Assembly: GCF_006494535.1 (NCBI RefSeq)
Contig: NZ_VHIQ01000005.1
Coordinates: forward strand, 62,001-126,000
Source: Paucihalobacter ruber
Lineage (GTDB): Bacteria; Bacteroidota; Bacteroidia; Flavobacteriales; Flavobacteriaceae
Length of the DNA: 64,000 bases
Direction: 5' to 3'
The stretch's first letter is position 1. Each line of letters opens with the position of its first letter. The notes under the pieces are model-generated. The model made no database searches and was not told where the DNA came from. It worked only from the letters and a program-made list of their open reading frames with translations. Positions 51,153 through 58,891 of this stretch are shown piece by piece. The translations under genes and the position numbers were made by a program.

Positions 51153-51918
51153 TTTTTAACTTGTTTATTTGTGTTTCCAATAAGCTAATGACCTCTTTAT
51201 TTAAATTGTAGAAATTTTGATATCGACGTAATAAGTTATTGAGTAAAAACATTTTATTATCTATCATGTTTTCAAACTTTCTATCAGTTAAAATAATTCT
51301 GTTATCAGTAACATCTAATTGGCTTTTTCCAATTCTGTCTTTAATTGGAGCAAAAGTTGCATCCATCTGCCTCATAGAAATTTGATCATACAAATAAGGG
51401 AAAAAATTAATTTCGCTATCTTGATCAATGTTTTCCTCAGCCCAATTTATTTCTGAATAAAGTGAAGGGATTTGATATAATAAATCCCTTAGATCATCAG
51501 AAGAAATTAAGGAAACCGTACCGGAATTTAGCGCTTCGTTTATGGTAGAAGATTTATAGTTGAATTTTGGGAGAGACAACACCGAATAAATTAGGGTATC
51601 AACGGTTCTAACATTTTTGTCTTTATAATTTGTGCCGAATAGTTGTAGCATTTGCTCACAATCATCCATGCCTTTATTATTTGTATCAATGCTCTTTGAT
51701 ACTTCTTCAAGGTTTTGCTTGCTTTCACTTAAGAGCCGTATCATTAAGTTTAGTGAAGTTTTGTTTTCGTTTCTTACCACATTCCAATTGTTTACTTGAA
51801 GCGCAATCAAAATCCCAATCACAACTAAGATGATTTCGCCAATGGCGTATTTGAGGTATCTGCCTTTTTTACCGGTTTCCATGAGGTTGTATCTTATTTT
51901 ACTAAAGAGTTTTATCAT
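51145..51918 (-). CDS. DUF6090-like membrane protein (B2)
   Basis: 257 residues. Leader RYNLMETGKKGRYLKYAIGEI, almost the same as B1, B5 and B6. Anchor ALQVNNWNVVRN. Central motif NSGTVSLISSDDL. C-terminal helix ISLLETQINKLKSD. Three bases from B3. Confidence 0.86.
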   Translation of the reverse strand: MIKLFSKIRYNLMETGKKGRYLKYAIGEIILVVIGILIALQVNNWNVVRNENKTSLNLMIRLLSESKQNLEEVSKSIDTNNKGMDDCEQMLQLFGTNYKDKNVRTVDTLIYSVLSLPKFNYKSSTINEALNSGTVSLISSDDLRDLLYQIPSLYSEINWAEENIDQDSEINFFPYLYDQISMRQMDATFAPIKDRIGKSQLDVTDNRIILTDRKFENMIDNKMFLLNNLLRRYQNFYNLNKEVISLLETQINKLKSD

Positions 51919-51921
51919 ACG

Positions 51922-52641
51922 TTAATTGTTAATATAACTATCAATATCCTTTACCAATGTTCTTATGGCGCTAATACTGTAGCCATAATTTTTAACTTGA
52001 TTATCCAGTGTGATGAGCCGATAATCAATAATGTTGTGATAATAACTATCAGTCCAGATAAATTCAAAATTATTTGGTGTTGCGTTTTTTGTAAATATAA
52101 GATTATGAAAATTCTCTAAATAATAGGGTCTGTTTACGTCATTTATAGACATCTCTAATTCATTAATCCAATTAAGCCAACCGTAATTCGTTTCGAAAAG
52201 ATGCACTATTTGAGATCGAATAGAATCATCCTTTATTAAGTTGAGTCCAGAGGCCTTTAAGTCTTGGTAGAAAGCACTATTGGGTTTAAGAATTCTCATA
52301 CCCCAAACTGTGCCGAATAGTGTATCCAAGCCTTTGTTGTAGGCATAATCTTTTTTGGTTATTAGGGATTGTAAAAGTTCAATATCTGCTATAGATTTAT
52401 TTACTGAATTAAGTCCGGATGAGAGTAAATCTAAATCTAGTAGCATACTTTTCTTTAATTCATAAAGTGTGGTTTTTTCGGTTTGCTTTTCAATTCTTCT
52501 AGCGTTCCAGTCTGAGATGTATAAAGCCAATAAAATCCCGATCAGTACTAGGATGATTTCGCCGATGGCGTATTTAAAATACCTTCCAGTTTTGTTTTCA
52601 GCTAGCAGTTTTTGGCGGATGTTTCTAAAGAATTTTATCAT
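51922..52641 (-). CDS. DUF6090-like membrane protein (B3), variant anchor end
   Basis: 239 residues. Leader KLLAENKTGRYFKYAIGEI; the anchor ends LLALYISDWNARR, keeping the Trp but changing the Asn pair. Central motif SGLNLIKDDSI is close to the consensus. Two bases from B4. Confidence 0.85.
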   Translation of the reverse strand: MIKFFRNIRQKLLAENKTGRYFKYAIGEIILVLIGILLALYISDWNARRIEKQTEKTTLYELKKSMLLDLDLLSSGLNSVNKSIADIELLQSLITKKDYAYNKGLDTLFGTVWGMRILKPNSAFYQDLKASGLNLIKDDSIRSQIVHLFETNYGWLNWINELEMSINDVNRPYYLENFHNLIFTKNATPNNFEFIWTDSYYHNIIDYRLITLDNQVKNYGYSISAIRTLVKDIDSYINN

Positions 52642-52643
52642 AC

Positions 52644-53399
52644 CTAATCTTTTCGTTGTTCAAGTTCCGTGGTTACAGCATTTAAAATCTGCTCTGTTTT
52701 TGATTTAAATGTACTTAGGTTTCCCTGATAGGTAGTTATGATCAATTCAAAATGATAAAACGGACCAAATATCTTAGGGTTTTCTAACAGTGCATCATAA
52801 TCATAAGCGCGTATATAACCAGATTTTCCATCACCATAAATTTTGAAGTTTTTAAATATATTTTCGGCTTGCAAAAGGTTAAGACTTTCAACTCTGTTTA
52901 AAATGTTATTGATATCTGCCAGGTCTGTGGTGTAGTGATTGGTAATAGCTTTTCTGAGTTCAGGGTTTTTTACAATTCCAAAACCGCGCTCTTTAAGAAG
53001 TTCAAAGGCGGCAGTGTTAAAGGTTTTATAGCCTCTGTGATAATAAACGGTCATCATCAATCGATCTAAATCTTGTGAGTAAGGTTGTTTTAGTTCTATG
53101 TGATGGATTAATGCTTTGGCTTTTTGTTCTTTTTCTTTTAAAACTAAAATATTGGCGTTAAGAACAATGGTGTCTTGTATTAAGGCTTGTTGAATTTCGG
53201 TGAGTGTTTCGAGTTCTATACTACGAAGTTTTTGCGTTTCTTTCCAGGTGTTAATTTGCAAGGCTATCAAAATCCCAATCACGACCAAGACGATTTCGCC
53301 AATGGCGTAAAGCAGATACTTGCCTGCTGGTGAGGCAGGTTTTCGAACTTTAGATTCTTCAATCATTTTTTGCCGGATTTTTCGGAAGAATTTTATCAT
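52644..53399 (-). CDS. DUF6090-like membrane protein (B4) with palindrome insertion
   Basis: 251 residues. The leader KMIEESKVRKPASPAGKYLLYAIGEI carries the PASPAG insertion also found in A2 and A18 (palindrome 53319-53339). Anchor ALQINTWKETQK. Central motif RGFGIVKNPELRKAI. Three bases from B5. Confidence 0.86.
   Translation of the reverse strand: MIKFFRKIRQKMIEESKVRKPASPAGKYLLYAIGEIVLVVIGILIALQINTWKETQKLRSIELETLTEIQQALIQDTIVLNANILVLKEKEQKAKALIHHIELKQPYSQDLDRLMMTVYYHRGYKTFNTAAFELLKERGFGIVKNPELRKAITNHYTTDLADINNILNRVESLNLLQAENIFKNFKIYGDGKSGYIRAYDYDALLENPKIFGPFYHFELIITTYQGNLSTFKSKTEQILNAVTTELEQRKD
53319..53339. repeat. palindromic element in B4
   Basis: CTTGCCTGCTGGTGAGGCAGG, read as PASPAG; shows the same element in the second array. 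Confidence 0.65.
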
Positions 53400-53402
53400 A
53401 AA

Positions 53403-54233
53403 TCAATTAGAATTTAATGTAGTGTCAATCTCCTCAATAAGTTGATTTGCTCTATCCTTAATATTCATGAGAAATTGCTTTTCACGCTGGCATATAATGA
53501 TGGTCATGTTCATGTGGTCTTTTAAATGCCTAAAAAGTTTATGGTTAGGGTCTTTTTGCCATTCAGAACTTTGCATTAAAGCCTGAAGATCTGTTCCGTA
53601 ACTTTCACGATACATGGGAATTTCTTGAATTCCGAAATCGGTAAAATCATTATAATTAAAAATCTTGTCATCTAATTTATCCCTATTATCTTCAATGGTA
53701 TTTACTCCATAATCCTGATAAGCGTAATACTGTAATACAGCATTTTTTATTTTTTTATTTTTAAGAATTTCTAACTTCCCGGAAGAAGTGATATCGAGAA
53801 TAGCAGATTTTGAGGGTATAAAAGAAATAGACCTCACAGCACTGAGATAATCTGCCAAAATCACGGATTTATCGTCTTGGATGGATAGTAGATTTACCAA
53901 TAATCGTCTGGTAGCTTCAGACCTTTCTTCAAGCGAGTAGATGGATTGCTCGATATTATATATATCAAGTTCAATATCTTCTTTTATTTTACCGTAATAG
54001 TTGGTTTCTTGTTGATTTTGCTTGCGTTGTTCATTCCAATTATTAATTTGTAAAGCGATTAAAATCCCAATCACCACCAAGATAATTTCGCCAATGGCGT
54101 ATTTCAAATACCGGCCTGCCTTCGCCGAGGCTTGTGCCTCCGCTAAAGCTTTAGGCGACACGCGGTCGGCAGATGAACCTGTTTTTTCAGTCGCCATGAG
54201 GTTGTATCTAATTTTACGAAAGAGTTTTATCAT
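53403..54233 (-). CDS. DUF6090-like membrane protein (B5) with long insertion
   Basis: 276 residues. About 24 extra residues (GSSADRVSPKALAEAQASAK, then AG) lie between the leader and RYLKYAIGEI; they are encoded by a longer GC-rich element at 54112-54175. Anchor ALQINNWNEQRK. The ectodomain is closely related to A25 throughout. ATGA overlap with B6. Confidence 0.86.
   Translation of the reverse strand: MIKLFRKIRYNLMATEKTGSSADRVSPKALAEAQASAKAGRYLKYAIGEIILVVIGILIALQINNWNEQRKQNQQETNYYGKIKEDIELDIYNIEQSIYSLEERSEATRRLLVNLLSIQDDKSVILADYLSAVRSISFIPSKSAILDITSSGKLEILKNKKIKNAVLQYYAYQDYGVNTIEDNRDKLDDKIFNYNDFTDFGIQEIPMYRESYGTDLQALMQSSEWQKDPNHKLFRHLKDHMNMTIIICQREKQFLMNIKDRANQLIEEIDTTLNSN
54112..54175. 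repeat. long GC-rich element in B5
   Basis: A 64-base insert with several dyads, among them GCCTCCGCTAAAGCTTTAGGC and CGCCGAGGC. It encodes about 21-24 residues in frame. It is of a second type, longer than the CCTGCC elements, but sits at the same site of the gene. Confidence 0.65.
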
Positions 54234-54994
54234 TTTTCTAAATCATCATCAATTAGTGTAACAATAGTCTTAACTATATCAAGCGCATTTTTTTGAATAA
54301 TTAACACTAAGTCATTTGAATAAACTGCATTCTCAATAGCATTTTCAAAAGCTAATTCATCTAAAAGTTTTCTATTATCTACATCGAACCCTGATTTTGG
54401 GAATCTATTCCTTTTAACTGTTTCTGAACTCGAGGCTTCATCAAGGTTTAACCAACTTCCCTTTTCCTTTATAATATCAGTAATGGAAACTAAATCTTTA
54501 TCCCTAATCATTTCTCTATACTTAATCCGTTCTAAAGCTGGTTGCCAAGAAATTAAAACATTTCTCAATGTTTCATTTTTAATAATCCCTATTCGTCCTG
54601 AGCTTAATAATTCTGTTAAATAGCCGATTCTTGGATGAAAAGTAGGGTTGTTGTAGACTTCATTTAACTTGATATTAAATTCTTTTTCTGTTTTTGGCTT
54701 TGGTTTTTTACCGGTATGATTTAGAATCCAAAAATGGCTTTTATTATTTTCCACTTGTAGATTTATGAAACTGTCGAGTAATCGATAATTATATTCAAAA
54801 TCTTGCTTTAGATTCAATAGTGCTTTTTGTTCTTCTTTTCGTTCCTTTTGACTCTCATTCCAATTATTAATCTGCAAGGCAATGAGAATTCCTATTACCA
54901 CAAGAACAATTTCTCCAATGGCGTATTTAATGTACTTCCCAGTTTTTCCCGTTTCCATTAGGTTGTATCTTATTTTTCTAAAGACTTTAATCAT
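54230..54994 (-). CDS. DUF6090-like membrane protein (B6), first gene of array B
   Basis: 254 residues. Leader RYNLMETGKTGKYIKYAIGEI, anchor ALQINNWNESQK. Central motif SSGRIGIIKNETLRNVL. It begins four bases after the end of the truncated transporter frame, so it may be transcribed from the acyltransferase operon. Confidence 0.86.
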   Translation of the reverse strand: MIKVFRKIRYNLMETGKTGKYIKYAIGEIVLVVIGILIALQINNWNESQKERKEEQKALLNLKQDFEYNYRLLDSFINLQVENNKSHFWILNHTGKKPKPKTEKEFNIKLNEVYNNPTFHPRIGYLTELLSSGRIGIIKNETLRNVLISWQPALERIKYREMIRDKDLVSITDIIKEKGSWLNLDEASSSETVKRNRFPKSGFDVDNRKLLDELAFENAIENAVYSNDLVLIIQKNALDIVKTIVTLIDDDLEK

Positions 54995-54998
54995 ATTT

Positions 54999-55220
54999 TC
55001 AATCTTTTGTCATTTCGAACGAAAGTGAGAAATCTTTAAATGAGATTCCTCCTCGCTGCGCTCTGTCGGAATGACAGAAGGACATTTTTTCAATAAAGAT
55101 AGACTCTGTTTTATCGTAACGCAATTCATCGTTTTGACCTGCAGGAATAATCCAAGTTAATAAAGCGACAAAGGCCGCAATAATCAATAAAATGGTTTGT
55201 GCGGCAGGAAATGTTTTCAT
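54999..55220 (-). pseudogene. YfcC-type transporter fragment fused to repeat sequence
   Basis: From ATG at 55220 the frame reads MKTFPAAQTILLIIAAFVAL, then LTWIIPAGQNDEL, which is the start of YfcC/AbgT-like basic amino acid or C4-dicarboxylate carriers (normally well over 400 residues). After about 48 residues it enters an inverted repeat and ends as SDRAQRGGISFKDFSLSFEM. So only the first membrane helix remains; the gene is not functional as a carrier. Confidence 0.75.
55009..55076. repeat. MITE-like inverted repeat
   Basis: TGTCATTTCGAACGAAAGTG on one side and TCGGAATGACAG on the other, with GAGATTCCTCCTCGCTGCGC between. This resembles the dispersed TGTCATTTCGA...TCGGAATGACA repeat found in many Bacteroidota. 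It truncates the transporter frame. Confidence 0.65.
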
Positions 55221-55225
55221 GCTCT

Positions 55226-56437
55226 TTATTTATCCATTACCAACTCAACCTTTGGTTGTGCCGCCAGTTTGATATCGCTTAACTTCTTAGTATATCTTCT
55301 GCCATTTAAGAATTCCCCGATGAAAGTTGAACGCACCAAATAATGATAGGTCACAAAACAAATCACGGTGGTAACACTCACAACAAATAGGAATTTAAAG
55401 GTTGCAGGAATGTTCCAATCGGCAATTAAGCCAGGAATGATAACGGTTAAAGGCAAATGCAGTAAATAAACCCAGTACGAAGAATCAGACACATAACGCA
55501 TCGTGGCTGAATGGTGACTACCATATCTTATGAATAATCCAGTAATACCAAAAATAAACAGCCAACAACAAATAGCTCTTATGGAAATAATGAGCCAAGG
55601 AGCCATTTCACTTTTCTCTGTTAAGAAATACCAAGTAAAAAGTAGCAGACCAACAGTGGTAAAAAGCCAATCGTGTTTTTTAAAACTACCTAGAAGCTCT
55701 TTAGATTTAAACAGTACCCAACCAAACATGTAGAAAAAGAAATAAAAAAGAAAGGTGTTAAAATCGGGAACAAAACTTAAAGAAGTGTCCACCCAGGTTT
55801 TGTCCATAAATAACAAAATGGCTATTGTAATCAATGTAAAAACAACAAGTCTTAACACTATATTTTTAAAAATGGCATGAAAATATTGGTTAATAAAGCT
55901 AGATAGCTTAGGTAGCTTTTTAAATAGTAAACCCAATCCGAAAGACACCAAAGAAAACAAGATTAAATAATACAAAAACCATAAATGCATGGTTCTGTTT
56001 GGAATAAAGCTTAAAATTGAAGTAAAAGGTGCCAGGGCATCTGTTAAAGCATTGGGATTAGCAGCAAATACTTGGGCGGTGTATGACATTCCGGCCTGAA
56101 CAAACACAAACAGAAGTAACACAAATACTAAAAACGGATAGGTTATTCTTTGCATTCTATTTTTAAACATCCAACGAGGTCCGCGCTCATAAAATAACAG
56201 CGAAGCAAAAAAACCGGCCACCACCATAAAAATTGGCATTCTAAACACGTGAATGAATGAGCCAATCCACGCTAGATTTTCATTAAAATTAATAGGGTCT
56301 CTTATGCGCCATATAGAATTTACAGCGGCACCATTATAGGTGTTAACTGAATGTAAAACGATGCCTAACATCATCATAATGGCTCTTAAAGAATCTAGCG
56401 CGTGTAAGCGTTCGGTTTTATGTGGAATGGTTTTCAT
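55226..56437 (-). CDS. acyltransferase 3 family membrane protein (copy 2)
   Basis: 403 residues with about ten membrane segments. The start LHALDSLRAIMMMLGIVLHS contains the conserved His of acyltransferase-3 enzymes; FRMPIFMVVAGFFASLLFYERG and YLLHLPLTVIIPGLI also fit. Members transfer acyl groups to surface sugars or glucans (MdoC/OpgC-like); the acceptor is unknown. It is a tandem duplicate of the gene at 56479-57687. Confidence 0.88.
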   Translation of the reverse strand: MKTIPHKTERLHALDSLRAIMMMLGIVLHSVNTYNGAAVNSIWRIRDPINFNENLAWIGSFIHVFRMPIFMVVAGFFASLLFYERGPRWMFKNRMQRITYPFLVFVLLLFVFVQAGMSYTAQVFAANPNALTDALAPFTSILSFIPNRTMHLWFLYYLILFSLVSFGLGLLFKKLPKLSSFINQYFHAIFKNIVLRLVVFTLITIAILLFMDKTWVDTSLSFVPDFNTFLFYFFFYMFGWVLFKSKELLGSFKKHDWLFTTVGLLLFTWYFLTEKSEMAPWLIISIRAICCWLFIFGITGLFIRYGSHHSATMRYVSDSSYWVYLLHLPLTVIIPGLIADWNIPATFKFLFVVSVTTVICFVTYHYLVRSTFIGEFLNGRRYTKKLSDIKLAAQPKVELVMDK

Positions 56438-56478
56438 GGTTGTAATTACTTTTTTTGTTTTGTTAAGGTTAGTTGTAT

Positions 56479-57687
56479 TTATTTATCCATTGCCAATTGA
56501 GCTTTTGGTGCTGTAGCAGGTTGTAGATCTTTAATCTTTTTAGAATACTTTCGGCCGTTTAAGAATTGACCAATAAAGGTGGAACGTACCAAGTAATGGT
56601 AGCTTACAAAACAGACGAAGAAAGTGCCCGACATCACGATTAAAAATTTTACGGTAGCCGGTAAAGCCCAATTCATAATCAATACAGGTAAAAGAGCTGT
56701 AAATGATAAATGAACGAGGTACACCCAATAAGAGGCATCAGAGATGTATCTCATAACAGGCGAGTGGTTACTGGCATAGCGGAGAAAAAGGCCTGTTACG
56801 CCAAAAATGAGGCACCAAACGGTAACAGATTTGATAATAATGGCGTCGTAAAATCCAAAGTCGTCTTTCCAGAAAAAATAAACCGAAAATAAAGCGATTC
56901 CAAGCGCTGTAGACCACCAGTCCATTCGTTTCATTTCATCTAATAAGTGCTTCGATTTGAATAAAATCCAGCCAATTATATAAAAGAAGGCGTAATAGGT
57001 AAAGGTGTTGAGATCTGGTATAAAGGAATTAGACGTAGCCACTTGTGAGGTATTCATAAATATATAAACCACTGCTGTAAACGACGCAAATACGAGAATT
57101 CTTAAAATAGGATGTTTAATTATTCTGTCAAACAAGCCAGAGATTTTGTTAGTGAAGGCTTTAAATGGTCTTGCGATAAAAGCAATAATTACTGAGAAAC
57201 CTGTAATTAATGCCAAATAGTAAAGAAACCACAAATGAAAAGTGCTACCTGGAATATAACCATCAATTTGGGCTAAAATGGAGGTTGCTGTTGCCCATGC
57301 TTCAGGATCACCAGCAAAGCTAAGTCTTGTATAAGTAAAACAAACCACTATTGATGGCCAAAGTAAAAAAACAAATATCAAAAATGGGAATACAATGCGC
57401 TGAATTCTGTTTTTTATCATGGGTCTTGGCTGTCGCTCATAAAACAATAGAGCACCAAAAAAACCTGCGACAAAAAAGAAAATTTGCATTCTAAATACGT
57501 GAATAAAATCTACGATATAATCGTTCGTCCAATGGATGGCGTTGGGGTCTTTCAAGGGCCAAGTAGCACCCCAATCGGTTACTGCATAGGTTAGGGCAGA
57601 ATGTATAACCAAACCTAAGAGCATCATGATGGCTCGTAAGGCATCCATGGAGTGTAAGCGTTCGGTTTTGTGTGGAAAGGTTTTCAT
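56479..57687 (-). CDS. acyltransferase 3 family membrane protein (copy 1)
   Basis: 402 residues from the ATG at 57687 (MKTFPHKTERLHSMDALRAIM), aligning with its duplicate; an upstream GTG is less likely. Conserved His in LGLVIHSA, FRMQIFFFVAGFFGALLFYERQ, YLVHLSFTALLP. The promoter with a CACAT-N4-ATGTG dyad lies about 70-110 bases upstream, so the gene is probably controlled by the 42-45 kb two-component system. Confidence 0.88.
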   Translation of the reverse strand: MKTFPHKTERLHSMDALRAIMMLLGLVIHSALTYAVTDWGATWPLKDPNAIHWTNDYIVDFIHVFRMQIFFFVAGFFGALLFYERQPRPMIKNRIQRIVFPFLIFVFLLWPSIVVCFTYTRLSFAGDPEAWATATSILAQIDGYIPGSTFHLWFLYYLALITGFSVIIAFIARPFKAFTNKISGLFDRIIKHPILRILVFASFTAVVYIFMNTSQVATSNSFIPDLNTFTYYAFFYIIGWILFKSKHLLDEMKRMDWWSTALGIALFSVYFFWKDDFGFYDAIIIKSVTVWCLIFGVTGLFLRYASNHSPVMRYISDASYWVYLVHLSFTALLPVLIMNWALPATVKFLIVMSGTFFVCFVSYHYLVRSTFIGQFLNGRKYSKKIKDLQPATAPKAQLAMDK

Positions 57688-57753
57688 AGCTGTAATGTTT
57701 TTTGCCACAACCGTATTGGATTTGGTCTTTTATATCCAAAATGGAATAATTTG

Positions 57754-57784
57754 CCAAGGTAAATCGTTAAATATTGGAATACAA
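57754..57784 (-). promoter_or_regulatory. candidate promoter of the acyltransferase pair
   Basis: On the minus strand TTG (57784-57782), 20 bases, TACCTTGG (57761-57754; seven of eight matches to TAnnTTTG). A leader of roughly 60 bases would follow before the ATG at 57687. Confidence 0.4.
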
Positions 57785-57785
57785 T

Positions 57786-57799
57786 CACATGATGATGTG
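57786..57799 (-). promoter_or_regulatory. candidate operator CACAT-N4-ATGTG (site 3, acyltransferase)
   Basis: On the minus strand CACATCATCATGTG, one base before the TTG of the promoter, exactly as at sites 1 and 2. Confidence 0.5.
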
Positions 57800-57831
57800 G
57801 TTAAGACCTAATGTGGGTTGTGAGCTGTCAT

Positions 57832-57945
57832 AACAGTTAGACCAGTAATGTATTTATCATTAACAAAAGGTATAATTCTCAAAAACACTAAAACTTTTTT
57901 GAATTATAGTTGTCATTACTGGTCTTGTCTTTAAAAAGACCTGTT
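57832..57945. other. nested inverted repeats downstream of the NTF2-like gene
   Basis: AGACCAGTAATG (57839-57850) pairs with CATTACTGGTCT (57914-57925); inside, TATAATTC (57871-57878) pairs with GAATTATA (57901-57908); outside, AACAG and CTGTT pair. GTCTTTAAAAAGAC (57926-57939) is a further dyad. It may be a terminator or processing structure between the NTF2-like gene and the acyltransferase promoter. Confidence 0.5.
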
Positions 57946-57958
57946 ATGGGTTAGTTGG

Positions 57959-58876
57959 TTAGATTTCTGGCATATAGCCTAATTGCTGAAATAGTGTTAG
58001 ATTATCGTAATAGGCATCTTCGCGCGATGCTTTTCCGTTTTCATCAAAGGTCCAAAGGCTCATCCCATGGGTGGTAATTGGTTTGTTAGTGGTTTTTCCT
58101 TGAAAATCTCCGGTATTGGTACCGGTACAAGTCCAGTTAATTAAGACTTTGTTGCCCATAATTTGGTAGTTGTCTAAACTCACTTTAAAATCAGGGAAAC
58201 CGGTAAAAAAGACATCCATAAGATTGCTTGCGTATTCTGATGAACTCTTAGCAATCACATTACCATTTTCTGTTCTAACGAGATTGTCAGTCATAGCGGC
58301 CTTCATAGCAACTTGATCGTTGGCATTCCATGCTTTAACAATGTCGTCAATTCCTTTTTTGAGGAGTTTTTCATCGGCCGACATGGCTTTTTCAGCTTCA
58401 ACAGCTTGCAATTCCAAAACGATTTCTGTTGGGTCCCAGTAACCGTGCTCTTGTACAATTTTACCGTCAATTATTTTAAAGGTCATGTGCACAGGCATAT
58501 TGATAACTTTTCCATTAGCAGCCAAAGTTGCTTGCCATTGCAGCCAGGTATTTACCCAAGTATCCCCTTTATCAGTGACTACCTTTTCGAATTCTTGATC
58601 AGTATCTAAGAATTTACGGCTATTGTAATTGGCATCATTAGCTTGATGATAAGCTATGATGTCTTTATTTGATATTGGATTGTCTTTTGTGTTAAAGAAT
58701 GATCTTGAACTATCAGCGAGTAAACTAACAGCCATATCATAATTTGTCTTATTATAATTGTCAATGTGCTTTTTCACCAAATCAATCTCAGGTGATTGTT
58801 GGGTGTAACGGGTGTCTTTTTGCTCGCAGGCTGTAAACATTGCCAATGCGAGTACTAGTATACATATTTTTTTCAT
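57959..58876 (-). CDS. two-domain NTF2-like (SnoaL) lipoprotein
   Basis: 305 residues, lipoprotein signal ending AMFTACEQKD. It parallels 39996-40856: RYTQQSPEID after the lipobox, VVTDKGDTWVNTW and MPVHMTFKIIDGKIVQEHGYWDP in the first NTF2-like half, then ADEKLLKKGIDDIVKAWNANDQVAMKAAM and NKPITTHGMSLWTFDENGK in the second, which resembles SnoaL-like ester cyclases. Periplasmic; ligand unknown. Confidence 0.85.
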   Translation of the reverse strand: MKKICILVLALAMFTACEQKDTRYTQQSPEIDLVKKHIDNYNKTNYDMAVSLLADSSRSFFNTKDNPISNKDIIAYHQANDANYNSRKFLDTDQEFEKVVTDKGDTWVNTWLQWQATLAANGKVINMPVHMTFKIIDGKIVQEHGYWDPTEIVLELQAVEAEKAMSADEKLLKKGIDDIVKAWNANDQVAMKAAMTDNLVRTENGNVIAKSSSEYASNLMDVFFTGFPDFKVSLDNYQIMGNKVLINWTCTGTNTGDFQGKTTNKPITTHGMSLWTFDENGKASREDAYYDNLTLFQQLGYMPEI

Positions 58877-58891
58877 GATTGTTAATTTTAA

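Noticed and set aside
54999-55220. 73-residue membrane protein as a real gene
   Set aside because: Only the first helix of a carrier is present and the rest is repeat-derived, so it is listed as a pseudogene.
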